5,803 bases of DNA from Gammaproteobacteria bacterium (GTDB lineage: Bacteria; Pseudomonadota; Gammaproteobacteria; UBA6429; Thiohalophilaceae): NCBI GenBank assembly GCA_013152045.1, contig JAADGZ010000245.1:1-5803 (forward strand). The letters are read 5' to 3'. Position numbers and translations under genes: made by a program. The notes under the pieces were generated by a model. That model saw nothing but the letters and a program-made list of their open reading frames with translations, made no database searches and had not been told where the DNA came from. Below, piece after piece: positions 1-5,803 of this stretch. Within the stretch, counting starts at the first letter, position 1, and each line of letters starts with the position of its first letter.

Positions 1-5
1 TCCAT
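1..5 (-). CDS. Possible 5' end of a leftward gene, cut by the window edge
   Basis: An ATG lies on the minus strand at 5-3 and is preceded, after a 5-nt gap, by AAGGA (11-15), a good Shine-Dalgarno match. Only the first codon and part of the second are inside the window, so the product cannot be read. The upstream region carries two GGTAAC direct repeats 11 bp apart and other repeats, an arrangement that would suit the promoter of an integrase or other recombinase gene. That suggestion comes from context only and not from any coding sequence. Confidence 0.25.
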
Positions 6-40
6 TTTAATCCTTATTCACCCCCGATTTTTCCCGCCCT

Positions 41-63
41 TGTGTTACCTATACGTTACCTAA
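41..63 (-). repeat. Tandem GGTAAC motif, two copies 11 bp apart
   Basis: On the minus strand TTAGGTAACG (63-54) is followed by TAGGTAACACA (51-41). The GGTAAC cores occupy 60-55 and 49-44, one helical turn apart, which is typical of two protein subunits binding the same DNA face. A further copy, TTAGGTAACACA, sits on the plus strand at 729-740. The motif lies about 40-55 bp upstream of the possible leftward start codon, so it could be an operator or a recombinase arm site. The binding protein is unknown. Confidence 0.4.
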
Positions 64-86
64 AGGGTTTTTGCGGGTGTGGCGCT

Positions 87-129
87 GGAAACAGAAAAGC
101 CATTGATAATTGTTTATTACCAATGGCTT
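87..129 (-). terminator. Rho-independent terminator-like hairpin, leftward
   Basis: AAGCCATTG (97-105) pairs perfectly with CAATGGCTT (121-129). After one A/C mismatch (106/120) four more pairs (107-110 with 116-119) close a 5-nt loop (111-115). Read leftward, the stem runs into a T-rich tail, CTTTTCTGTTT, as expected for a terminator of minus-strand transcription. No gene ends just to its right. The nearest candidate is the tRNA-tail-like sequence at 135-148, five bases before the stem. Confidence 0.5.
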
Positions 130-134
130 AAATT

Positions 135-156
135 TGGTTGCGGGGGCACGCAACCA
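135..156. other. Perfect 8-bp inverted repeat containing a tRNA 3'-end-like sequence; possible attachment-site core
   Basis: TGGTTGCG (135-142) and CGCAACCA (149-156) are exact reverse complements around a 6-base loop. On the minus strand 148-135 reads TGCCCCCGCAACCA, which resembles the acceptor end plus encoded CCA of an initiator-type tRNA of Alphaproteobacteria (recalled, not searched). No T-arm or other tRNA body lies to the right, so this is not a tRNA gene. A tail followed closely by a terminator is what an att site in the 3' end of a tRNA gene would leave behind. A simple hairpin with a chance resemblance is the alternative. Confidence 0.35.
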
Positions 157-220
157 CGGAAGCAGTGTCTTATTGACAGCAGCCTGAAAATAGCTGTTAC
201 TGTTTAACATAGAGAAAGGA

Positions 221-610
221 TTGAGTTCAAAAAATTTCTGACTGATTATACTTTTCCGGTCAACTCAAAGGTTGGAATTTATTAAAAACAGATAACTCAA
301 AAACCATAAAATAATATTTCAAAAAATAATACCAATAATTATTCCATCAATCTAACTTTGCATACCACTAACGTGCCTATTGACCTTTAAACCCTACAGA
401 TAGCTTCGACAGGCCTCTTCGATGTCAACGAAAGTGAAGATGGGTAATATCAATGGCTTGAGTGTACATTGGCGCGCTTTCGTGGACTTGAGTATGCAGG
501 AAACCAGATGTTGTGCATGAGTTGCGTACCACCTGCAGTGCAGGCAGCTTTTTGATTGCAAGAATAAAACAGACCCTGTCTTCATGGTTGCAGGGCAGTA
601 GTAAACTCAA
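221..610. repeat. Six dispersed ACTCAA/TTGAGT hexamers
   Basis: TTGAGT occurs on the plus strand at 221-226, 458-463 and 488-493, and its complement ACTCAA at 263-268, 295-300 and 605-610. Three of these extend to AACTCAA, and 221-227 with 262-268 form a 7-bp inverted repeat (TTGAGTT/AACTCAA). Two neighbouring pairs are spaced 32 and 30 bp, near three helical turns. Six copies in 390 bp is far above chance for a hexamer. A further AACTCAA lies at 4431-4437, upstream of the receptor gene. No binding protein is known. Confidence 0.35.
448..460 (+). promoter_or_regulatory. Candidate IHF binding site
   Basis: TATCAATGGCTTG matches every fixed position of the classical IHF consensus WATCAANNNNTTR. 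Upstream sequence at 300-345 is strongly AT-rich, which would ease bending. IHF sites are common in att regions and upstream of activator-dependent promoters. The first 12 bases are repeated in opposite orientation at 108-97, inside the terminator-like hairpin. Confidence 0.35.
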
Positions 611-628
611 ACCATACTCCGACCTTAT

Positions 629-650
629 TGTATTTCTTCGACAAAATACA
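629..650. repeat. Operator-like inverted repeat TGTATTT/AAATACA
   Basis: TGTATTT (629-635) and AAATACA (644-650) form a perfect 7-bp inverted repeat with an 8-base spacer. No T-run follows, so it is not a terminator. It lies about 280 bp upstream of the AraC-family gene, in DNA without a gene, and could be a dimer-binding operator. Nothing ties it to a particular regulator. Confidence 0.25.
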
Positions 651-729
651 TAACCTGCACACAGCGAAATCCGTTTTTAATAAATAATATTATCTCAATA
701 TTCCACAAAAAATACCGCTGAACACCAAT

Positions 730-740
730 TAGGTAACACA
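730..740 (+). repeat. TAGGTAACACA, inverted copy of 41-51
   Basis: These 11 bases are the exact reverse complement of 41-51. The pair is therefore inverted and points outward with TG...CA ends around about 700 bp. No matching direct repeat is seen in the bases immediately outside (36-40 versus 741-745), so a simple transposon insertion is not supported. Confidence 0.35.
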
Positions 741-823
741 TGATGAGTGGTTTATATCCGAGTATATTTATTTTTCTTCAACCTCATGTGCGATATATGG
801 TAGACTTGTATTGTTATTCCCTA

Positions 824-851
824 TTGACTTTAAGCAACAAAAAAATAGAAA
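824..851 (+). promoter_or_regulatory. Candidate sigma-70-type promoter for the AraC-family gene
   Basis: TTGACT (824-829) matches five of six bases of the -35 consensus. After a 16-bp spacer, TAGAAA (846-851) matches four of six of the -10 box. Initiation would fall near 858, leaving a leader of about 60 nt before the start codon at 920. The weak -10 box would fit a low-level regulator gene. Confidence 0.35.
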
Positions 852-919
852 ATACAACATATCTGGAGCCTTGGGATATTGTTCTTTGCTCCTTATATTG
901 CATATGAAAGTAAAAGGTT

Positions 920-1957
920 ATGGCTCATGTTTATGGCACCACATCGTCTAGCAGCACGACAGGGCAGGCAAAAACGGCATTAAACAGGCTTCTTCGTGTG
1001 GCGGAAGAGGAAGGAATGGATATAAGACAGTTCTGTCAGGACCAAAATATTGATTCAACGATCTTATTTGTAAAGGGCAGCTATGTAAATCGCCATGATT
1101 ATTATAATGCCACAAAGAATGTCATCAATTCACTAGGCATCCCTGACATAAGTTTTCGTGTGGGGCGGAACTTTAGCTTTAATAATCTGGGCATCCTGGG
1201 CCATGCCATTTTGAGCAGTGCCGATCTTACAGAAGCTGTTTATACCTATCTCAATCACCGCGAGGCGTTCGGGTCCGTCTTTAATGTATCCGGCATTAAA
1301 AATGAGAAAGGTCTCTTTATTACCGCCGAAGCATCGCCCATGGATGAAATTATTCATCGTCACCTTATCGAAAACTGGCTTCTGACCTGGTCACATTTAC
1401 CGGACTTGATTGATTGCTCAGACACGATATTTGAAGGCATTCATGTTCCTTTTAAAGAACCACAATATAGTGAATTATACTATAAAGCATTCAATTGTCC
1501 CCTCTATTTTGGTAGCACACGTACGCAAATCCATATCAGTCTGGAAGCGGCTGGTTATCCTTTAAAATACGCCAACAGCGGGGCATATAAATTGTGCGAG
1601 AGTGAATGTGCCTTTGCCAAAAAAATGCTGAGCCAATCCAAAAACCTTGAGCAGCTGATAAAGGCAAAACTTTACACTTCATATGAAAAATTTCCCTCAG
1701 CACGTGACATCGCCCATGAACTGAACCTAAGTCCGCGAACCTTGCGGCGCCGTATGTCAGAGTTAGGCACGTCCTATAATAAGATGTTATATGAAGTCAG
1801 AATGGACAGGGCTTCTCATTATCAAAAAGAAAACCACCTCTCCATTAAAGAAATTGCATTTTTGCTAGGGTACAAAGACGTGCCCAGTTATCATCGAGCT
1901 TTTAAAAACCATTTTAGCATAACGCCTCAAAATTATATAAATAAACCTTTTAATTAG
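920..1957 (+). CDS. AraC-family transcriptional regulator with Arabinose_bd-like N-terminal domain
   Basis: A 345-residue cytoplasmic DNA-binding protein of the AraC/XylS superfamily. After a Ser/Thr-rich N-terminus (about 4-15), residues about 30-205 resemble the ligand-sensing N-terminal domain found in OruR/VirS-like regulators (seen in LGIPDISFRVGRNF and the following GILGHAILSS). The C-terminus (about 245-342) holds the two helix-turn-helix units: ARDIAHELNLSPRTLRRRMS (261-280) and a second around 307-339 with the signature IAFLLGYKDVPSYHRAFKNH. The length is usual for the subgroup. The start at 920 is forced by an in-frame stop at 911-913. Its ribosome site, AAAGG (913-917), is unusually close to the ATG, so translation may be weak. 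The gene converges on the TonB-dependent receptor. Regulators of this kind often control a neighbouring uptake gene, so control of that receptor is a reasonable inference. The ligand is unknown. Confidence 0.93.
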   Translation: MAHVYGTTSSSSTTGQAKTALNRLLRVAEEEGMDIRQFCQDQNIDSTILFVKGSYVNRHDYYNATKNVINSLGIPDISFRVGRNFSFNNLGILGHAILSSADLTEAVYTYLNHREAFGSVFNVSGIKNEKGLFITAEASPMDEIIHRHLIENWLLTWSHLPDLIDCSDTIFEGIHVPFKEPQYSELYYKAFNCPLYFGSTRTQIHISLEAAGYPLKYANSGAYKLCESECAFAKKMLSQSKNLEQLIKAKLYTSYEKFPSARDIAHELNLSPRTLRRRMSELGTSYNKMLYEVRMDRASHYQKENHLSIKEIAFLLGYKDVPSYHRAFKNHFSITPQNYINKPFN

Positions 1958-1985
1958 CCATAAGCTTAAGGAAATTTAGAGACAA

Positions 1986-2022
1986 GCCCCCATTAACATA
2001 ACTTATTTTTATTAATGGGGGC
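1986..2022. terminator. Perfect 11-bp hairpin between convergent genes
   Basis: GCCCCCATTAA (1986-1996) pairs exactly with TTAATGGGGGC (2012-2022) around a 15-base AT-rich loop. It sits between the stop codon of the AraC-family gene (ending 1957) and that of the receptor (2042-2044). The place and the GC-rich stem base fit a bidirectional terminator. Neither side has a clear run of T, so termination may be partly factor-dependent. Confidence 0.7.
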
Positions 2023-2041
2023 AGATTACTAATGACCTATC

Positions 2042-4317
2042 TCAAAATTCGTAACGCACACCACCCAAAAAACTGCGCGGAGCACCGTAATATTCACCGA
2101 GCATCCCGAGAAGACTTCGCCGTGATGTTACATATTCTGCATCAAATATATTCGTCCCGGAGATATATATAGAAGCACCACCGGCAGAGAGCAGCTCTAG
2201 CCGCGCATTGAAAGTCGTATAATCATCAGAGCGTAAATCAGGATCATTCAGGATATCGCGAAAACTTCCTTCAGAGTATGTTACCCAGAAAACGGCTTCA
2301 AGGGTTAAACTGTCACTGAGCGGCTCGCTCCAGTCAACCTTGCCGGTTAGAGAAAACCCCGGCGAGCCAGGAAGCTCATTACCAATATGCTCAGCAACCT
2401 CAACCGGATCAGGTCAGGAGAGTTCCAGTTCGTTACTTCAGATTCCAGCAATGTACCACTTAGAGAAAAGGATAATGACTGAACCGGGTTCCATTTGGCT
2501 TCAAAATCCAATCCGTAAACTTTCGAAGAGGCCGCGTTCTGAATAATCGCTTCTGTCAATCCACCCCCCAAATCGACAAGTGCAATAACCTGCTTATCGG
2601 TATAATCATTATAAAAAGCTGATGCCGTAACAAAAACATGACCGGAAAACAGCGTCGCTTTTGTGCCCAGTTCATAGGTCCAGACGCTTTCTGACTGAAA
2701 CGGGGTAAATGCGGCTGGCTCCGTAACGCCAGACCCATCAAAACCGCCACTTTTAAAACCTTTACTGAGGGATGCATAGACGAGAACATCATCCGTGGGT
2801 TGCCAATTAAGAGCGGCTTTTCCCGATAGGTCAGTCTCATCATAAGTGGGGGTTCCAAGCAGGCCCGCACCAGCGGTATTGGGAAAAACAAACCGGACAA
2901 CGGAGGTCCCAAAGGGGTCTAGTTCGACTGAACCACCATCATAGGACTTGTCTTCGTTCGTATAGCGTAGCCCAAGCGTGAGCAACCATTGATCACTCAG
3001 GGCCAGTTCCCCCTGGCCAAATACGGCAAAAGATTTGTCTATTTCCACAAATGATGTGCCCAAACCACCGAGCAGCAAATCATAACTCACAAGATCACGG
3101 GAATAGTCTATATCATCGCGTGTGTATGAGGCACCCGCAAGCCATTGCAGTTGCTCACCGCCATCAAACGCGACCGTAAATTCCTGGCTAATGCTCTTGA
3201 TATATTCAACGAAGGACGCCTCAGCGATACGTGTCGGGACAAAATCCCCAATGGCATACTTCCTGTCCAGATTTTCGAATCCTGTGATGGAAGAGAACGT
3301 GTAATCTCCTGACGACCAGTCAATGCGTAGCACCCCGCCATATTGTTCCGTATCTGTTTTGGGTGATATATTGTCATAATCGACAAAGGCAGCCTCATTT
3401 AGCGGTGTAAAAATACCCAGCCGATCCCCGTTGATATTGGTCGAACCAATCAATTCTGATTTGTCCTGTCCATAATGAAAAGTTAGAAATGCTTCCACTT
3501 CGGGGGTCAGTTGCAAGGTCGCAGAGGCGCGCAGGGCAAAAACATCTTTGTCACCATAATTATCCTCAGGGTCAGCCGCCGGAATTCCCGGAATAACCCC
3601 GGGCCTGCGTGTGAAGCCTGTAAGCACCCCGGTTCCCGGTCGATCCACATATCCCCCTCCTTGCGTAATTATAGCCGCGACACGGAGCTGGAGATTATCG
3701 GTCACAGGGCCGCTGACGGCAGCCTTCACGTTAAGAGCGTTATATTCGCCGTAACTGACATCAGCATAGCCTTCCATTTCATCGGAGGGGCGCGCGCTGA
3801 TAAAATTAACTGCGCCGGCAGTGGCGTTCCGGCCATAGAGGGCAATCTGCGGCCCCTTCAAGACTTCAATGCGCTCCAGATCAAACAATGGAAATGTCAA
3901 ATAGGAACTAAAAGGCAGATACGCGCCGTCCACATAGGACGCCACGGATTGGTTATTATTCGCCCACGGGTTGGTTGTTCCAATGCCCCGTAATGTAATC
4001 GTTGGATTATTGGACCCGTTACCCCGAAAAATGTCGAGACCAGGCACCAAAGCCGCAACTTTACCCAGGTCGTCAATGCTTTGCCGGCGAATTGAGTCTG
4101 TGCCCAGAGCAGTGACAGAGATACCAACTTTTGATAAACTCTGATCGCGCCTTTGTGCGGTAATAACGACTTCCTCAATAAAGAGCGTAGACGTGTCAAG
4201 TCGGCCCTCTTCCTCTTGTGCTATTACGGGCATTCCGCTTGCACCCAGGGCAAACAGTATAGTCATTAAGCCGGTTGACCCCTGAATAGCTCGCTTCATA
4301 GTGTTCGTATTTTTCAT
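2042..4317 (-). pseudogene. TonB-dependent outer-membrane receptor, interrupted by a frameshift near 2410
   Basis: The product would be a ligand-gated outer-membrane beta-barrel that imports a scarce ligand with TonB-ExbB-ExbD energy. A signal peptide covers about residues 1-33 (Lys/Arg-rich start, hydrophobic core, VIA before the likely cut). A TonB box (IEEVVITA, 47-54) follows, then the plug domain (about 58-170, with VDGAYLP and ERIEVLKGP...LYGRNATAGAVNF) and a long barrel with SKGFKSGGFDGSG. The start is supported by GGAGG eight bases upstream. The frame holding the N-terminus stops at 2347, giving 656 residues with a non-receptor tail (from about residue 636). The true continuation is in another frame from 2410 (DPVEVAEHIGNELPGSP, then SLTGKVDW) to the stop at 2042-2044, ending YGAPRSFLGGVRYEF with the terminal Phe used in barrel assembly. 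One missing base explains it, and the repaired protein would be about 758 residues, normal for the family. A real mutation and a sequencing or assembly error are both possible. The ligand is unknown. Confidence 0.9.
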
Positions 4318-4322
4318 TTATA

Positions 4323-4346
4323 TTTCCTCCATTAGAATAATCTAAT
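4323..4346 (-). promoter_or_regulatory. Receptor ribosome-binding site with abutting leader hairpin
   Basis: GGAGG (minus strand, 4330-4326, running on as GGAGGAAA to 4323) is a strong Shine-Dalgarno sequence eight bases before the receptor start at 4317. Directly upstream, ATTAGA (4331-4336) and TCTAAT (4341-4346) form a perfect 6-bp inverted repeat with a 4-base loop. It would lie inside the leader transcript and touch the ribosome site. It could be an operator, a 5'-end mRNA stabiliser or a weak control of translation. The AU-rich stem is not very stable. Confidence 0.5.
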
Positions 4347-4361
4347 CACGATAGAGCCTAT

Positions 4362-4367
4362 ATTATA
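4362..4367 (-). promoter_or_regulatory. Consensus -10 box of the receptor promoter
   Basis: TATAAT on the minus strand (4367-4362) is a perfect -10 hexamer. It places initiation near 4355 and gives a leader of about 38 nt. No good -35 hexamer lies 16-18 bp upstream, which is typical of promoters that need an activator. It also lies within an 11-bp odd palindrome (4358-4368). Confidence 0.5.
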
Positions 4368-4400
4368 GTAGCGTCAGGCGCATTTGGTTATAGTTTGGGT

Positions 4401-4416
4401 GGCCAATATATTGCCC
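4401..4416. promoter_or_regulatory. Palindromic operator candidate upstream of the receptor promoter
   Basis: CAATATATTG (4404-4413) is a perfect 10-bp palindrome. With GG/CC outside one mismatched pair it extends to 16 bp (4401-4416). Its centre falls about 53 bp upstream of the predicted receptor start site, a usual position for an activator. The AraC-family protein at 920-1957 is a candidate binder, although AraC proteins usually prefer direct repeats, so a dimeric regulator elsewhere is equally possible. Confidence 0.35.
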
Positions 4417-4473
4417 TCAACGGTCTAAAAAACTCAATAAAATATGCAAAGCTCTCAATCGCAAGCCGTCCCG

Positions 4474-5803
4474 TCATTCTTGCAAGTTTGAACAGATTGG
4501 CTGAACAGCTTTTTTAGCCAGAAGATCCTGTGTATCACTGAGCATAAAATTACCGGTAATCTGAGTCATAACGTTCATTTGTTTGATAAACTGATTGATA
4601 TTCAGATCGTCAATATTTGCCGCCGTTGACCAGTATGCTCCCATAAAAGTTATGTTTGAGGCAATGACTTCAACCCCAATCCTTCGCGGCCAGTGTCCCA
4701 AACCAAACCAAATTCCTTGAGATTGACAATGCAGGCCCAGTATATCGGTGGAACGAAGAAACTGATTTTGTGGCCTGTTATCTATGAGTGCCGTCCTGGC
4801 AATGTCTATGATGGGCTGATATCCTGTGACATAAAAACCTCCCATTTCCATGCGTCCGGTTGGGGCATAACGGCCCTCTATTTCGTTATATTCAATTTGG
4901 CCTAAATGTTCCAGATGAACACTTGCTACGATCTTTCCGTGTTTAGGGGACAACGGGCCACCCGGCGCAAAAACCTTATCAATATCATATGCTGGAAGAG
5001 ACGCCTCTCTACCTGGGATATAATGGCGGCTATCGAGAAATAACATGAGGGTTTTATCTCGCTGTGACGCCTCAAAGTGACTGAAATAATGTACGATTCC
5101 CAATAGCCCAAAAGGACCGTTTTCCTGAGAGATTGAAGGCCCATCCGTATGACTTATCATCATGATGATTTCATCATCATCCTGACCATATTTCTTCCCC
5201 GGCAAGAAACCAACCAATTGATAAGCTTCCGTATCATCTATATGAGCATCTAATTTAAGCGTTGCCTGTTTTTGTTCTTTCATTAATTCCATGAGTTTTT
5301 TGCCGGATTCTCGTCCGAGGTAGAGAGTAGGAATATCGTAGATCGCTGGCGGCGGAAAACTAAATAAACCCTCAGCACGGTCATTTGCCATGTCGAATAT
5401 ATATACAACACCTGAAGCACCAGTTTGTTTAACCAGATTAAGATAATGCGGGCCAGCTATTGGAATTTGCCCCTCAAGATTGGCGGCAAATAATTGTGAG
5501 ACTGTACTTTGGTAAATGGTTTCTTCGGGTTTAACTTCGTGCTGCACGCGAAAATTATTTTCAGGGGGCTGATAAATCCAGTCGGGAATATTTTTTTCAA
5601 AATCAGTTGCCTTCAGATTGACTACAATAATCTTTCCCTTGAGGTCTTTGGCAGTCCAATCGGTTAATAAAACAAGGTCTGCCGTAACGCCTTCAGATCC
5701 TGTCATGCCGGAATTGGCACCGTAACTAGCAATTTCTATTTCTTCACCTCCGATAACCAGTGACCAGCCTTTTTTATCGGGCCAATCGGTCGTATGCCAT
5801 CGT
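4474..5803 (-). CDS. PA-domain and M28-peptidase-like protein, N-terminus beyond the window
   Basis: The frame stays open to the right edge (442 residues visible), so the true start lies outside. The ATG at 5706 has receptor-independent coding sequence before it (SLVIGGEEIEIASYGANSG) and is internal. Numbering from that Met, residues about 10-155 look like a protease-associated (PA) domain (DLKGKIIVVN, then GASGVVYIF and IPTLYLGRESG). Residues about 165-390 resemble the M28 aminopeptidase fold: ISHTDGP (His186, Asp188) with ENG at 195-197, LDSRHYIPG where the catalytic Glu-Glu is expected, VHLEHLGQ at 263-270, and a C-terminal YWSTAANIDDLN (358-369) where M28 enzymes usually have a zinc-binding His. 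The catalytic Glu and last His thus seem replaced, so peptidase activity is doubtful. It precedes the receptor gene on the same strand by 156 bp, but the receptor has its own promoter signals. Export cannot be judged without the N-terminus. Confidence 0.7.
   Translation of the reverse strand, partial: RWHTTDWPDKKGWSLVIGGEEIEIASYGANSGMTGSEGVTADLVLLTDWTAKDLKGKIIVVNLKATDFEKNIPDWIYQPPENNFRVQHEVKPEETIYQSTVSQLFAANLEGQIPIAGPHYLNLVKQTGASGVVYIFDMANDRAEGLFSFPPPAIYDIPTLYLGRESGKKLMELMKEQKQATLKLDAHIDDTEAYQLVGFLPGKKYGQDDDEIIMMISHTDGPSISQENGPFGLLGIVHYFSHFEASQRDKTLMLFLDSRHYIPGREASLPAYDIDKVFAPGGPLSPKHGKIVASVHLEHLGQIEYNEIEGRYAPTGRMEMGGFYVTGYQPIIDIARTALIDNRPQNQFLRSTDILGLHCQSQGIWFGLGHWPRRIGVEVIASNITFMGAYWSTAANIDDLNINQFIKQMNVMTQITGNFMLSDTQDLLAKKAVQPICSNLQE

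Larger units (their letters stand above)
157..823. other. Long stretch with no convincing gene; scattered repeats
   Basis: No reading frame here has both a good ribosome site and a protein-like composition. Positions 280-360 are very AT-rich, while about 400-600 is visibly richer in GC, as if the two parts had different origins or the latter were a decayed gene. Two overlapping minus-strand frames of about 60 codons (starts near 585 and 610) lack a Shine-Dalgarno sequence and resemble nothing known to me. The stretch holds an IHF-like site, a cluster of ACTCAA/TTGAGT hexamers and short inverted repeats, listed separately. Confidence 0.5.

Noticed and set aside
135..225. A tRNA gene around the TGCCCCCGCAACCA tail
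   Set aside because: No T-arm, anticodon arm or D-arm can be read to the right of the tail on the minus strand.
440..520. A 26-codon plus-strand frame starting at ATG 440
   Set aside because: Very short, no clear ribosome site, and no recognisable peptide; it also overlaps the IHF-like site and two TTGAGT hexamers.
394..610. Two overlapping minus-strand frames of about 61 and 63 codons
   Set aside because: One begins with TTG, neither has a Shine-Dalgarno sequence, their composition (many Cys, His) is not protein-like, and they overlap each other in different frames.
1..919. CRISPR array in the repeat-rich left region
   Set aside because: The repeats are 6-12 bases long, in mixed orientations and irregularly spaced, unlike CRISPR repeats and spacers.
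2347..2412. Receptor ending at the stop codon at 2347
   Set aside because: The last 21 or so residues of that frame do not look like a receptor, whereas the other frame gives a typical C-terminus ending in Phe at 2045.
2340..4199. Several frames of 60-160 codons inside the receptor gene on either strand
   Set aside because: They are shadows of the receptor frame, with no ribosome sites and no family resemblance.
4693..5144. Frames of about 70 codons inside the M28-like gene
   Set aside because: They overlap a long well-supported coding frame and show no independent features.
5704..5706. ATG at 5706 as the start of the M28-like gene
   Set aside because: The frame stays open to the window edge with protein-like sequence, and no Shine-Dalgarno sequence precedes this ATG.

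Overview
The window reads as a piece of a Gram-negative, probably alphaproteobacterial, chromosome of low-to-middling GC content (estimated by eye, not computed). The Gram-negative call rests on a TonB-dependent outer-membrane receptor. The alphaproteobacterial call is weaker. It rests on the style of that receptor (a TonB box of the EEVVITAQRR kind and a C-terminus ending in Phe) and on a short stretch that looks like the 3' end of an alphaproteobacterial initiator-type tRNA.

Left part (1-919): no convincing gene except a possible start codon at the very left edge, on the minus strand (ATG at 5-3). The stretch is rich in structure. It holds GGTAAC repeats, a leftward Rho-independent terminator-like hairpin (97-129), a tRNA-tail-like inverted repeat (135-156), a perfect IHF-consensus match (448-460), six copies of the ACTCAA/TTGAGT hexamer, and an 11-bp inverted repeat (41-51 and 730-740) about 690 bp apart. 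This looks like an integration or recombination border or a recombinase-gene control region, but no integrase can be read in the window, so that is inference.

Middle and right (920-5803): an AraC-family regulator on the plus strand (920-1957) converges, across a perfect 11-bp stem hairpin, on a TonB-dependent receptor on the minus strand (2042-4317). The receptor carries a reading-frame break near 2410. Its last 122 codons are intact and receptor-like but in another frame, so as sequenced the barrel is truncated and lacks the terminal Phe. Upstream of the receptor on the same strand is a partial gene (4474 to the right edge) for a PA-domain plus M28-peptidase-like protein whose usual zinc/catalytic positions are partly replaced.

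How they may work together: an AraC regulator, an outer-membrane receptor and a predicted hydrolase-like protein together resemble an uptake and processing locus for an unknown ligand (siderophore, peptide, glycan or other). The receptor has its own plausible control region, with a consensus -10 box, a palindrome centred near -53, and a small hairpin touching the Shine-Dalgarno sequence. The substrate cannot be told from the sequence.
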